Of a stretch of DNA of 64,000 bases, positions 1 through 55,701 are shown piece by piece. The first letter of the stretch is position 1. Each line of letters opens with the position of its first letter. A model generated the notes under the pieces. The model saw only the letters and a program-made list of their open reading frames with translations. It searched no databases and had not been told where the DNA came from. The position numbers and the translations under genes were made by a program. The DNA is taken from assembly GCA_012845835.1 (NCBI GenBank), contig JABAKD010000005.1, positions 8,481,473 through 8,545,472 on the forward strand, written 5' to 3'. The stretch is from Undaria pinnatifida (taxonomy: Eukaryota > Sar > Phaeophyceae > Laminariales > Alariaceae).

Positions 1-1097
1 AGGAGCGATGTTTTCCTGTCCCTGAACTTGCCCATCGAGATATAGATTGGTTTTGGGGTGGGATTAGGTCTATGACGGTGTATCAGATACAAGCCATTTG
101 TAATTTGCGGACTATTCTGTACGGTTTATCTGCGGCCTGTTTGAGTGTGGTGCGGGTGGAGGCAGATTGTTAGCGTGGCGAACTCTCGCTCAGTTTGGAA
201 CCTGGAGTCGACAGCAACGATCATATATAGCGTGGACATCGAAAGCGGGGATAGGCTCGTTTGAACCCTCGTACAAAAAAAAACGGTAGACCCGACCGGT
301 GAAGACGCTTTGACGGAGGTTATTTGTTTTGCGCGCAAGAATGAGAGGAGAGGGCACTGGGAACGGGCGGAACAGCAACTAATTGTTGTGCCTGGATGAG
401 ACCGACCTCGCACACGAGAGCGGCAGCTTATCACGCCCCCCCCCCCCCGAGACTTTAGCTGTCCTCGGATATATAGATTTGGCTTTTAGCTGTCCTCGGA
501 TATATAGATTTGGCTGGAACTGTTTTGCGGCAATTATTCCCGGCGAATAGTAATGTAGGATTCCCGCGGTCGGCGCGTGCTTTGGTACTCGTGGTTGCTG
601 TTTACGCCATTTTTTTAGTGCGTGTACCGGAAGTCTCCAAAAAAATACGCTTCAGACAGCTGCCAGTTATCGCTAGTTTCTGTGAGTTCGGGCAGAACTT
701 CTCTTCGTAGCCGTTTCCGACAATAGTAGCGTTGGATACGGATACCGGACAGCACCGCATGACGCTTTAAGATGTATGCAGCAAATACTGCTGCCGTGCA
801 GCCGAGGGGGGTTGATTCCGATCATTAATGCAGAACATTAAGGCTTCTAGTGTATACGTACAATCGTGTAATACGCGTTACGTCTCTTGTTTGTTCAAAA
901 GGTCAGGGACCCTCATCCTGGGGCCCCAACTGACGTATGTTCCTTTCCGTGGCCATGGATTGGGGTTCTGCAATGAGCTAACGTAAGAACACACACACGC
1001 GCTGGACTAACGGAGCTCCTATCCTAGGGATCGTGTGCTGCTGCTCCTCTGTCCTCGCAGTTCTCTAAACTTTTCACTTATTTATTTATTTATTTAT
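1..1097. other. 3' flank of the proteasome gene
   Basis: I see no gene here. A tandem duplication of a roughly 30-bp unit (tagctgtcctcggatatata core) lies at about 454-512, next to a C-homopolymer at 437-448. A TTTATT run at 1078-1097 supplies AATAAA signals on the minus strand for the proteasome gene. Confidence 0.6.

Positions 1098-1100
<3 letters not shown>
1078..1100 (-). promoter_or_regulatory. Tandem AATAAA polyadenylation hexamers overlapping the PSMA2-like stop
   Basis: On the minus strand the stop TGA is immediately followed by ATAAATAAATAAATAAATAA, giving several overlapping AATAAA hexamers starting within the stop codon. If used, the 3' UTR would be only a few tens of bases long. 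Confidence 0.5.
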
Positions 1101-43695
<42,595 letters not shown>

Positions 43696-43958
43696 TGCTG
43701 TTGCGTACTGCAGCGAGAGTGAGAGGGCGTCAGTAGTCAGTAGTCGAGGAGATTCAAAAGCTTCGCTCTTCGCTCGAAAGGTTTTGCAGTAAAACAGGAG
43801 GCATTTCTCTTATTTTCAAAAATCGACCCACGTATGACGGCCCCAACGGCCGACCCCCGAAAGTCTAGGCTCACACGCGCCACTAGAGTACCCGGTTCCT
43901 GGGATTCCGTCGTAGCAAGGTCAATACTGTGCAATATCTCGTTCCGTGGTTCTTGATC
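43696..43958. promoter_or_regulatory. Shared divergent promoter region of PSMA2-like and CDC45
   Basis: Only 263 bp separate the two start codons, so both core promoters and 5' UTRs must fit here or overlap. I see a short duplication (cagtagt.agtagt near 43730-43742) and no clear TATA box. Co-regulation is an inference from position. Confidence 0.55.
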
Positions 43959-46900
43959 ATGTTGCTCGATCAGCGACGATTGGACTTCGCCTACGAACAA
44001 ATCATTCAGGATGCCGCGAAATCAAGAGGAGCTTCGACTGTGATGATATTCGTAGCTCCTAACTGCGACGCGATGTGCGCTTGCCGCATCCTCTCGTACA
44101 TGCTGAGGGCGGACGCTGTATCGTACAAGATCAAGCCAGTCAGTGGCTACGGGGATATCGCGGCGGCAAACGAGGAGCTGATCAAGGTAAGAAGCTTGGA
44201 CATCGACATTGGTAAACACCCTATGGTTCTGATTCTCGGTGACCCGGCGGTTGGTTGGTCGTATTCTTGGTGAGGCAAATCTTAAACTTCACTGCGTCAC
44301 GGGCGATACACCCATCCCATCCCATGTCCTGGGTCCTGGCGATAATCGAAGATGACATTGACCCAGTCGTTGTTGAACTTTAGTCGGCGTCCGCCGTAGA
44401 CTTCCGGAAATCTTCGTGCTGCTGGTTGTCAGTTTGTCAGCGCTTCAAAGGCTGGATTTGTATTATGCACAAGGGCTCCGCTCCGCGGGCGGCTGACGCC
44501 GCCCGCTTCGCTCGCGCAAGGAAGAAATGTCACTAAACATATACAGGAGGCAGAAATAAGAGGCCCATGATTTGATGCGAACAGCGAATTGATAATACCA
44601 AGAGCTGCGTGTGCAGAGTGCTGTGCTGTGTGCTTGTTGGCGGTGTCACGTTCTGATCGGTAGTGCGGGTGTAATTTGCGTGGGGGGGGGGTATGGGGAC
44701 CGAGAGAGATCAAACGGAAAATCCAGAAGACGAGTACACAACGCGCACGTACAAGGGCTCCGCTCCGCGGGCTGACGCCGCTCGCTATGCTCGCGCGAGG
44801 AAGAATGCGACTAAAACATGCAAAGGGAGCAGAAGAGGCCCATGGTTTGGTGCGAACAGCGATTTGATAATGCCAAGAGCTGCTTGTGCAGAGCAAATTG
44901 CCCTGTGCTGTGCCGTGTGCTTGTTGGCGGTGTCACGTTCTGATCGGCAGTACTGAGTACCTGGTACGGGTGTAATTTGCGTGGAAAAAACATGGGGACC
45001 GAGAGAGATATGAAGAAAACGCAAAAAGAAGAGTACACAACAACACGTACTATACCCGGTACTGCTCTATGTTCAAAAGAAAGCACAGCGCAACACGACA
45101 CAGCACCGCAGCGCAACCCGAGGCATGGCACCGCACGGCGCTGCGCTGCGCTGCTGGGCTATATATTATAAAAAAAAATTCACTCCAGCTGTGAGATCGA
45201 AGATTTTGTCGAACCTCATCTTTGCATGCTGTGTGTGATGCTCCGATCGCCCGTATTGCGGGTTGTGCGTCCTCATCAAGAAAATATATATTATGAAAAT
45301 TAAAATACACTCCAGCTGTGAGATCGAATATTATGTCGCAACTCATCTTTGCAAGCTGTGTGTGATACTCCGATCGTGCGTATTTATACGAATATATGAT
45401 CTGAGCTGGGCGTGCATTATTATCCAACACCGCCGTAGTACCTGGTATGTACGAGCACAAACCTGGTGTAGTACCGGTACGTGGTATTTTATAAATATTG
45501 AAAGCCGTTAGCTGTGAGTACGAACGATTGAACGGTTGAAACTCAACTTACAAAATCTGGCAAGCGCTGAGAAGCGCTGTTTCGGGCATCCGAGCCCCCC
45601 GATCACCCGTCCGGAGAGGAGAATATCTTAAAGTCAGTGTGGGAAAGTGTGGGAAACCAAAAAAAAGGAGGCCGCTCAGGAAATCGATATTATTTGTAAG
45701 TAGGTCTATAGGAGTATCCATCAGACCACAGAGTCACTGCTGTGACTTTGTGGTCTAGTGGACAGACTGTCCGCTTTTGAGTCTGGTGTGCGTGGGTTCG
45801 AATCCCGGTGTCATCGAAGGAACAAAAAATGGTACTCATGAAAAAAGCATTGAGAATATACTCATAAAAAAAGGAGACGGTGAGAAGCGCTGAGAAGAAC
45901 ACCACAGAGTCACTGCTGTGACTTTTTGGTCCAGTAGACGGTGTCGACGGATACTTTTCGTAGCCTATTGGGGCCGACAATGGGTATCGACTGGCATCTT
46001 CAATGATCTACTGTTTGGCCAATAGTCTGTTGTACCTATTTATGTGAATATAGTGATATAACAAGTAGGCATCGATAGACATTTTCAGGACGGTACTGTT
46101 TGGGCGGTAGGGTATTGGCGCCGAGAGACGGAACCTACAGGTTCGTGCGATAAGGATCGACATACCTTTCACCAAACCTTTTGTTTCGGACAAAAGGTGT
46201 CGATAGGCCTTTCACATTTCTATTGTTTCGGACGATAGGTATTTACAAATCTTGCACCATTTTATTGTTTCGGATGATAGGTATCGATAGGTAGACATTT
46301 CGCCATTTTATTGTTTCAGTGTTGGAGAGCAACGGCGCTCGAAGACAGCCCGTCTAGGTACAATCAACTCTAGTTCGCCATTCATCGTCCACGCCGCACG
46401 CCCCTCCATCCCAGCGGAGAATCCCCGAAAACGGCGCAGTCTTTCCTTGTTGTGCTCTAAGAAGCTTAAGGTGGATTGCCTCAACAACAAGTGGGTGATT
46501 ATTGCATATGTGTGTTCGATGCGAAGCTCAAGCCTGCAGTGTTTTAGAGCGACCTGTTTGCATGCCGTTCAGTTCCTTCTTGTACCCTGGATAGTACGCC
46601 ATCGAATAGGCTATTGGGCCAACAATAGGTCGGCAGTTATGAGGATCGATAGGTATTGTAAGCAACAATAGTGTTGGGGCAGTGGCCACAATAGCCTTTT
46701 GTGACACCGGTATGCTTGCGAAGGTGTATATCGATAGGTATCTTGGGCACCAACATAACTTGAAAATGGCTCCCATCAGGCTATCGTTCAAACAATACCT
46801 TTTTATCGCCACCAAATCGATACCTATTGCTCAATGTAACAGGTTTGCAAGGGTATCGATCGATGCCTATTTTGCCCAATTTAATAGGGTTCTCAAGGGT

Positions 46901-47362
46901 ATCGATCGATGCCTATTGCCCAATTTAATAGGTTCTCAAGGGTATCGATCGATGCCTACTGCTTGTACATGTATACCCTCGTACTGCTTAGAACATACAT
47001 GTACGTACCGTATACCCCAGGCTATTGTTTGAATGAATACCTTGTATGATAGCAATAATATGTACCTTGACCTACTTCTTGCCTTTTGCTCAAAAACAGC
47101 AGATTTACGATAACACCTGTTATTAAAATATGTTTTAATTAGTCGATACATAGGCTTGTAAAAAATTCAATCGAAATGTAAGGAAAGGAAGCAGTAGATA
47201 AAAGGAGATGTGGGGAAAGGAAATGGGAAATGGTTGGTAAAAGATACCACTGCTTTATGGGGTAATTATTCGACTTCATAGATACTGCTGCTTTATGAAA
47301 GGATATTCGATTTACATCGGAACGGCATCTACGCTATATTGTCGGAGGGCAAAAATAATAAC

Positions 47363-47418
<56 letters not shown>

Positions 47419-50400
47419 TAATACGTACTGTGTATTGATATTCAATTAACCGATAATCGATACACCAAATTGTGGACAGACTAACAGGCGTACTCAATAC
47501 GTCGTAGACTGCTGTGCAGGGCTTTATACCTACTGCTCATAGCATTAGATCGACAGTGGCATAACTATTGTATGAACATTAGCCTATTGTGCCGGTTTAG
47601 CAGGACCTATTGGTCTAAGAAATAGGTCTCGATAGATAGATTCGCACACCTATCTTAAGGACAATAGCCTATTGTACCAATTTCTCGTGACCTATTGATC
47701 CAAGCAATGTGTATCGATCGACAAATTCGCATACCTATCGAAGGTGTCAATAGGCTATTGTCCGGGGTGTGGTAGATTGACTGTTTGCTCATGAGCCTGG
47801 TGTTGGTTGGTTTGAATCCGTGTATCATCAGAAGAAAAACAAATGAGAACAAAAAAACATTGATTCAGTCGTCCGGAGAGAATGTATTAAATTTAGTGTG
47901 ATAAATGGAGGCCTCATAAAAAAAACATTGATATTAATAGTACTTCGAAGTATACTCATAGAAAAAGGAAACGGTGAGAAGCGCTGAGAAGAACACCACA
48001 GAGTCACTGCTGTGACTTCGTGGTCTAGTAGATAGACTGCCCGCTTATGCGCCTGGTGTGCGTGGGTTCGAATCCCGGTGTCATCGGGAAAAAAAAAACT
48101 ACGCTCATAAAAAAAACATTGATAGTATACTCATTAAAAAAAGAAACGGTGGGAAACGCTTAGCAGCGCTGTTTCAGGCATCCGAGCCCGCACAGCCGTC
48201 CGGAGAGAAGAATGTCAAGTTAGAGTGGGAAGCGATAAAAATGGAGGCCGCTCAGGAAATCGATATTTGTAAGTAGTTATATGGGCATTATTTGAATCGC
48301 TCGAGTACATCTACTAGCTAACACCTACATACCTGCCTTCCCTTCTGCATGCTGCGACGGACAGCTGCTGTGTTTCGAATCGCGCAAGGATACAGAGCTA
48401 CACACCGACATATCGTATGGTACATTGCTCGTGCTTGATTCCCACAGGACAATGAGGACATTCGAAGTTTGGTGATGATCAACTGTGGGGCTATCTGCGA
48501 CGTGGTCGATCTGCTGTCTCACCTATCGCCGGAGGCGTACACCTACATCATCGACAGCAACCGCCCTGTCCACCTGGCCAACGTGTACCCGAAACGTGAC
48601 AGGTATAATACAACGTCTACTACTCGTATGTGTCATGGGGAACAGTGCGCACGTGTACGTGTTACGCTCGTAGTGAAAACTTAGCCTGGCATGCGCGTAC
48701 AAGCCCATATGGCATGTATATGCTTACACGTTGCATGGCCTGATTTTCGCCAACAAACACCTTCTATATATTATAAAATACAAATACACTCCAGCTGTTG
48801 AGATCGGAGATTTTGTTGAAACTCATCTTTGCAAGCTGTGTGATACTCCGATCGCGCGAATTACGGGATGTGTGTCCTCATTAAGGTTCTTGTATTATAC
48901 CTGATCACGACCGCGTTTGGTGTCGGAATCCAAGGCAAGCAGTTGTTCGACACGCGCGTAGCACGAACTTATACCTGATACTAGTATTATTTTATACCGG
49001 TATGGTGATATGCTGCACGGCCATGCTAAAGGGGACCGCGCTTCCCGTTTTGTTTTATCGCTGTACCTCGTATTGCACATCGATCTCGTCGTAGGACGAA
49101 AATAGTATACTACCAGGAAAAACCCTGGTACCTAGTACCAGGTAGTTAATATCGGATAGGCATTCGTTTGACCCGCCGTGGAAACAACTTGACACCCATG
49201 TCTCATGGCGAGATCTGGCCAAAGAATCCCACTGACCTCCCACACATTGCTCTGTCACCTGTGACCTGTCCACCGGTGTTTAACACGCCTCTGCAGGGTG
49301 GTGGTATTCGTTGACGAAGAGAACGGGGATGTTGACAACATCCCAAGCGATGGTGAGGGTCTGGATGGAAACGACGAGACGAGCGATGAATCGGAAGCCG
49401 ACAGTGATGTGAGCGAATCGCCGAACTAAAGCACTGATGGTTGTTCCAACGCGAAGCTCAAGCCACCAATAGCGCGAATCTCCTTTCTCTGTCGTTTTTT
49501 GGGCGGGATTGCCCATTTCCAACTTCACCCACGTTTCGAGAAAGTTGTAGAGCAGGACAAAAAGGAAAAATAGAACAGGGTTAAGCTGCCTGTCTGGCCC
49601 AAAGGCATTGAAGTGGTCACAGGCTGTCACGGAGTGAGTGTCGGAGAGTAAGAGATGCTGGAGAGAATCCTAAAAATCGGCTGAGGGCGACATGGTAAGG
49701 AAATACATTTGCCTGGTTTTCGGTTGCGATTGTTTACGAACTCGGAGAGAGAAACTATTTTTTTCGTTCAAGTCTCGTCGGTGTACGTAGACCACCATAG
49801 TCGAAATACATGGCTTGTAGGTGGTGTTCCGGCCAGCCCAATTGTTCGCATTCCTCAGTTTTGTCGGGCATGCGATTAAATCGCAACCGCAGAAGGCTTG
49901 ACGCCCTCCGTCTGTAATGCAGAATTATTGGACTTATCACTGCCGAAATGAGACTGAGCGTGGCGCTCGTATGGTTGGGCAGGTTGGGAATCCCAGTGCG
50001 GTAATGTCATGCCTTGATCGTGCTGCCTGCTCAGCATTTTTTTTGCGTCAGTTTAATGCAATCGCGTCTGTTGCTTCAGAGGTAACCAGTTACCTTCGTG
50101 TCGAAACTACAGTAGCAGGTACCTGGTAGTACAGCAGTACCTTGAGAATCATTTGCTTTCGTTTTGTTGCGGCAGTCGCTGTCTTGCGTCTTGCTCTCTT
50201 TTTTTGTGCAGGCATACTAATAGTTTGCAGGTCAACTCTGTTTGGCTATCTTATCACCTTGTAGCGTCGCCTTTATTTTTGCCCCGTGGACTTCGGTACT
50301 GCTACCTTGATTGATACCGATGCATCGGCGCACCAGTGTTTGCTTCAATAGTAGCGTTGTCTCGGTGAAATTTTTGTACTTTATTGGTGCGTTTGCCTTG

Positions 50401-53400
50401 TTCCGGATTCCAAGATGTTTACCTAACCGTTTATCGTGTGTCTGAGGACGTCTTGTTGGTATTCATACTGCACCAGGACGTATTTTGTTGTCTGCAGCAT
50501 TCGCTGTACGCGTTCACAGATGATAATGTTGCACGAATGTTAGCTTGACTCCTTCTGTCCGTTCTGGCGCGCCTTGCATCATACAGAGGGAGGAGGAGCT
50601 GGCAAGCGATTTCAGCGGCGACTCCGACGATGACGAATCAGAGACCGAAGAACCTGTCGACGAGCCAAGACCAGAGGACAAGGAGAACTTGCAGCCAAAG
50701 GATGCGTCGGACAAAGCGTCGTCTGAGCGGCCGAAGGTGCAGGCGGGGAGAAAGCGCAAAAGGCAGACGGCAGAGAGAGCACTCCGTAAAGCGCGAGAAA
50801 CTGAGTCTTCACGGCGGCAACGCATTCGTCAGTACTACAACGGCGCCTCTCATGGATCGGCTTCCGCTGTCCAGTTGTTCGCCATGGCTATGAAGGTGAG
50901 TTCAGCTCAATGGCAGATTGTCGTTATAGCATGTCCCGTTCAGGCTATGCGTAAAGGGTTCCGTTCTGTTCCAACCTACCACGTATTGTGGCAACTCAAG
51001 GTGGTAGGTGTAGTAGAGCCCGTCCGTGGCGAAGGACGGGCCTACCTATCCATGAAAATAACCTGGGATAGAGGAAGACCTTCTCGTCGGAGAAGGTTCT
51101 CGTCGGAGAAGGTCGATCGATTCGTCTTGGGGCACCCAAGTACGGCAGGGGGCACGTCCATTCGGCACGCGCAAGGTTCACGTTTGTGTTTGCCAGGGCT
51201 TCTTTAACGCAACGCTTGAATGCACGTCCTGTTTGTGTCTGGTGCAGCTGAACAAGGACACCAACGACTTGCTATGGCTTGCCATCGTGGGCCTTACGGA
51301 CCAATATATTCACCAGGTGCGTGAACATTAATTGGAAATGGTTTACCTGGAGACGCGCTACTCAGTGTTAGGCGGAATTGTTCGTGTGTTACCGTCAGTT
51401 TTTTGGCCTGCGGCTGGTATCGTTTCTGCCCCTGAAAAATGGTGCTGTACAGCCCATTCTTCGTGCTGGGATGTGCCGCTGAAACTGGAAGAGCGTTGTT
51501 CACAGGAATGTGTTTTCCGATCCAACATTACGTGCAAGATTCCCGTCTAAGGAAGATGTTTTTTTCCCTGACGATTGAACAGCGAATCGACCAAGAAATC
51601 TACCACATGGTGGTGGCGCAACTGCAGCAGCACGTGGTCGCCAAAAACAACAAGAACAGCTTGGAAACAAGCTCAGCAGACGGCAAAACGCTGGTGCCAG
51701 TGTCGGAGATGGGGCGAATAACGTGCGACATGGAGTTTCGATTCATGCTACACCGCCACTGGTCACTGTACGAGGTGCGTCAGAACCGACGCGCACTTTG
51801 GTTTTTGGTGTTTGGCCTTTTTCTAGCGCTACGAGTAAGTAAGGTGCCACTTGCGGCCAACGTTTTGAAATATTGATAATATGACATGGAACATAAGCCC
51901 GGCTCGTGTGCTGCGCTCCAGCACTGCCACAATGGCCGTTTTTCCTCAGGCCCCTGATCCCAAACGCTGCTGTCTACTGCGGAGGGGGTGCTGTGACCAC
52001 AAGAGTTGTAGCTGTCTCCATTTTGCCCGTGCCTCACTGTTGGCGATGTGGCAGGTGTTGTCAATATTGTTGTTTTACAGTCGGCTAATTTTCTTCTCGG
52101 GTGTTTGCTGCTCTTTTCGTATGTTTCAGAGCATGAAAATACTCAACTTTGATTATTTTCTTCTCGACTCCTGCTTCTTGTACGTTGTTTCAGAGCATGT
52201 ACTACTCCAACTTCGTGGCATCCAAGCTCAACGTGTGGAATTCCAACGGACGCCATCGTCTGGAAGAATTCCTGGCCAAGATGGGATTCAGCCTCGAACA
52301 GTGCAAGCAGAAGTACCCTTTCATGAGCTGCCAGCTCCGCAAGCGTCTTCGAGATCAGATCGAGAAGTACGCGGAGGACTACGGCCTCCAAGACGTGTTC
52401 TATGGTAAGTGTTGCCTGTTGGTGGCAACTAAAGTTGATATCCATGAGCATCGACTACTCAATTGGTCGAAACCACAGCTGACGTATTGGGTTTTTAATG
52501 TAATTGCTGGAACTCAGCACTTGGGTTCCATGCATGCTGAGTGTGGTGCAATGACGCGCGTGCCCAGGGTGGCCGGTGGACGAGGGTATGTTGATGCATT
52601 GTTGTCCGTCACGGCTGTTCACCGGTTTGCCGCAATGTCTGACCAACGTCTTCGCACATTCCTTTTGCAGGATCATACCAAAGGTATTGTGGGTTCAAGA
52701 ACCCGCTGAGCGCTGCGGATATGGTATATTGCATCACGGCCCTCACAGAGCACAAGGACGCCGGAGGAGGGAGCGCAGACCAGGTACGTTCTCTTCGGCT
52801 TTTGGCAGTCTGCACGATATATCGTCAGGCTTGATAACTATTTTGGGGCCAGGTATCACGATAAAAAGCTGAGTAGCGTCGTCTCACCAGCCCTCTAGTC
52901 TAGGGTAATAGATATGCGGTCCGAGTACACAGTATCATGCTGCGAGCGTTTTCCGCATATATCTATTTTGTGTGTTGACTTTTTCATCGTTTTTTTGCAC
53001 CTTTCCATCTCGAAAACGCGCGGCCGGTGCTGTAGTCGTCAGTTTTTTTGACATGTTTAGTCCAAAGGCAGCATTGAACAGTCGACTCACGACGACGAGC
53101 CGTTTTCGTCTGACAGGGGTCGTCCGGCGACAGCGCGGGCGCGGAAGAGGACGAAGAGGGATGGGTGGACAGCTTCAACACCGCTTACGACGCGCTGTCC
53201 GGGAAGAGCCCCGCGCTTTTGAAGCAAGGGCTCTCTTTGAGCATGTCTCTTCAGAGGGCGGTGGTGCAGCAAGCGGTATCGATGATGGAGAAGAGGAGCT
53301 TGACTCTCTTCAAGCACTTCCGATACGCCTTCATCCGCAGCAGCGAGACAGACGAGCGGCTTTTCACGCAGCCGATGGCCTTGAGAAAACTGGCGGCGTT

Positions 53401-53683
53401 TCTGATTGATGTACACCGGGAGAACGGCAGATGGGCGGGGGACAAGGCGCGGCCGCTGATCATCATGGCAGAGCGCGCATCGACGTACTTGGTGGTTGGT
53501 GTGACGTGTCCCAAGAAGGCGGGCACGGTGGTCAAGAACCGGTTTGGGACGTGCTTTCAGCTCGCTGCGCAGCAGATCCAAGCGCGTGCTCGACACGATG
53601 GGTTCGAGGCTAGCGTGATGGAGATCAACAAGGAGGATGTTCACGACTTCATACAGGCACTCCACGACACCATGAGCGCGTAG
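43959..53683 (+). CDS. CDC45: CDC45 replication initiation factor, nine exons
   Basis: CDC45 joins MCM2-7 and GINS to form the CMG replicative helicase in the nucleus. Exons: 43959-44186, 48448-48602, 49297-49408, 50587-50895, 51248-51316, 51583-51774, 52194-52404, 52671-52783, 53117-53683; every phase agrees, giving about 651 residues. Hallmarks, in order: FVAPNCDAMCACRIL and IKPVSGYGDI (exon 1); INCGAICDVVDLL and IIDSNRPVHLANVY (exon 2); an acidic then basic linker (exons 3-4); RIRQYYNGASHG (exon 4); KDTNDLLWLAIVGLTDQYI (exon 5); RFMLHRHWSLYE (exon 6); KLNVWNSNGRHRLEEFLAKMG (exon 7); GFKNPLSAADMVY (exon 8); a C-terminal RecJ-like end (exon 9). Typical lengths are 566 in human and 650 in yeast. 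Exon 2 has a weak donor, GTATAA. The first ATG at 43959 is taken as start. Intron 1 is 4.3 kb. Confidence 0.95.
44465..45012 (+). repeat. Dispersed repeat D, two tandem direct copies in CDC45 intron 1
   Basis: 44465-44710 and 44755-45012 share caagggctccgctccgcggg, gaagaggcccatg(a/g)tttg, gccaagagctgc and gttggcggtgtcacgttctgatcgg. A third, inverted copy lies at 59340-59545. Confidence 0.88.
45045..45170 (-). repeat. Fragment of the GCGGTGCC-type satellite (inverse of 58690-58850)
   Basis: On the minus strand it reads agcagcgcagcgcagcgccgtgcggtgccatgcc ..., like units at 58690-59270. Confidence 0.65.
45175..45395. repeat. Two direct copies of an 'actccagctgtgagatcgaa' repeat
   Basis: 45180-45250 and 45305-45375 share cactccagctgtgagatcgaa and actcatctttgca.gctgtgtgtgat.ctccgatcg. 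A third copy lies at 48787-48857, in the following intron. Confidence 0.88.
45540..45715. repeat. Body of SINE family B without tRNA head
   Basis: Matches 48140-48280: gcgctgtttc.ggcatccgagccc, gtccggagag, ggaggccgctcaggaaatcgatat and tttgtaagtag. Confidence 0.8.
45720..45945 (+). mobile_element. tRNA-derived SINE family B, copy 1 plus partial copy
   Basis: The head accacagagtcactgctgtgact is followed by A box TGGTCTAGTGG and a perfect B box GGTTCGAATCC (45796-45806), then an A-rich stretch. A second, truncated head begins at 45901. The tRNA-like part is decayed (poor acceptor stem), so it is not a working tRNA gene. Confidence 0.78.
45946..47160. repeat. ATCGAT/CTATTG-rich repeat zone in CDC45 intron 1
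   Basis: Many copies of (g)gtatcgatagg, cctattg and attgtttcggatgatagg in both orientations. Three tandem 42-44-bp units ggtatcgatcgatgcctattg plus cccaatttaataggttctcaag lie at 46850-46965. No gene is supported. Confidence 0.75.
47355..47422. repeat. (AAT)n microsatellite
   Basis: About 60 bp of AAT, preceded by AATAAC units, in CDC45 intron 1. Confidence 0.97.
47760..48285 (+). mobile_element. SINE family B, copies 2 and 3
   Basis: A decayed head at 47767-47830 (B box ggtttgaatcc) is followed by a full copy at 47995-48285. The full copy has head accacagagtcactgctgtgact, A box TGGTCTAGTAG, B box GGTTCGAATCC, A-rich spacer, and body ending ggaggccgctcaggaaatcgat. The copy ends 160 bp before the CDC45 exon 2 acceptor. 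Confidence 0.8.
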
Positions 53684-55640
53684 AAGATAGATGGGGGCTC
53701 ATGTTGTGTATTTGTTTATGGTCCAGGTCAGGGTGGATGCACGTTCAAACAATCCAGAAGATGGATGCCCACGTTGTTTTTTTTGTTGATTACCCAGGGC
53801 AGGGTGGATGCACGATGGAGCAATGAGCGACTGTGTGTTCGTTGTTTTGATACGCGCGCATGTTTCTTATACATACGCATGTAACAAGGGGTGTGAGGAG
53901 ATTGCCGCGTTTACGTACGATAAAGTGTGAGGATATTTTTTCAGGCGGGGGCTACGACGTTTTTTGCAGATAGGTGGCCGCCTACGATTTGAACTGTTGC
54001 CTTGGGAGTAGACTTCCAACTGTTTCAACAGGGGATCTGCAGAGCTCTAGAGAGCAAATTCGAACATGTTTTTTTTTATGGGGGTCCAAGACCCAATCAT
54101 TGCCGTCGCATTATTTAGGGGGCACTCATTGTGTGGAATGCTAGCGTCTCATGAGCTCTTCGGGCGTTTCTTGCGTACGTGCAGGCACTCCGCTATAGAC
54201 GTTCTCTTCGCCTTCTCGACGACAAAAACAGCAGTTCTGATGTTGTGTTTCCCAAAGAGGATTCGACGTTTGTTCCTTGGAGAGCACAATGCACATGAAT
54301 GGATGAACTGACGTGGCGAATCAAACCTAATCGAGGCCTTGAGAAGGGAAAACTGGACGGTTGACGCTCAAAAATGGTTCACTTCACCAAGAACACTCCG
54401 AGTAGGCAGCCCACCTGCACATTGCGTCGGTGACCAAACGCAACCAATCTGGCTCGTTGGCAAAATGGAAAATTCGCGGCTTCCCTCTTCGAAATTGAAT
54501 GCGGCACGGAGTTGCAGGGCTCAATCGTTTTCCTACTGCAAACGAGTGCAGTTCTCAAGGGATCAGTTATTAAAACCGCGCCAGAAAGTCTAGAGATGAG
54601 ACCAACTTGGCAGTTGTCATCACGCATCCCAAAATGATACGCCGGTCGCCAACCATCTCAACGGTGCCTTGTAACCCTTTTGGCACCAGGATAAAGCGAG
54701 CGATAAAATATAAGCACGGCCGTACTGCCCGACTATTAGTAGCGCGAGCTCAGTTCGAACACAGAACGTGTCTTCGAAAGCCCGGGCTGCCTTGTATGGC
54801 CAATCAGTGCTGTAATCGCCATTCAGTTTGGACAGTTTTCCCGTCTGAAGCCCCACAGGGACAAAAACAGTCCGACGTCCGCTTTTCGTTGGCACGGTCG
54901 GAAAAATATTCGTGCGCTTGCGCGTTGTGATTGTGCTTTCGGGTTCAAAAAATGCAGAGTTGGCTCTGACAAGAAGAAAACGCGCGGCAACTAAACCACG
55001 ACTGACATGAACTACTCGCTGCATCTTCACGGTAAAGGACACACCAACCCTTCGATAGCATGTCGTTGACAGAACCTTCTTTTGTGTTTTGCGTAAGGCT
55101 ACGCCTAAAAAAAACTACCAGTGTATGGCATACAACAAATCTATTTTGACGGTGGACAAATCAATCATGAAGCAACTTGGAAGCCGACAATTCTGTAACA
55201 GCGGGTATTTCTCATGCGTTCGAAAACGAGAGGACGTCACGGCTGCTACATTTATGTCAACCCAAAAACCTTACCCGTCCTGTAATCACTGGCGGGTCCT
55301 ATTACTGTGGACCAATCTACAAGAGTACAAAAAATGCAATCCAGGCTCCGTCCTACCGCAAGCACAAGCAGAAATAGCAAACCCACTAACGCGGTAGAGC
55401 ACAAAAACTCCCTTCCGCCAGTCGTTTAAAAAAAACGCCAAGACGCCACTTGCGCCAACAGCGTATCCACACCAGCTACTGAATTCGCATCCAAACGACC
55501 GCATCCCCATGTGCGCTTTTCCACACACCAGCTACTGAGCTCGCATCCAGACGACGATGTCCAATCCAAACGACAGCGTGTGCGTCCATTCCAGAATGAC
55601 GCCGTCTATGTTTTTCTATGGTTTTGCACCCCTGTCACCT
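53684..55640. other. Downstream of CDC45, no gene seen
   Basis: The first 150 bp are probably CDC45 3' UTR, with the phrase cagggtggatgcacg twice (about 53728 and 53802). The remainder has no recognised family on either strand. Confidence 0.5.
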
Positions 55641-55701
55641 AAAACGATATAACCCGCCACCACGTGCCACGCGGCGTGCAAAATGCTCAATCCCCAGTCT
55701 A

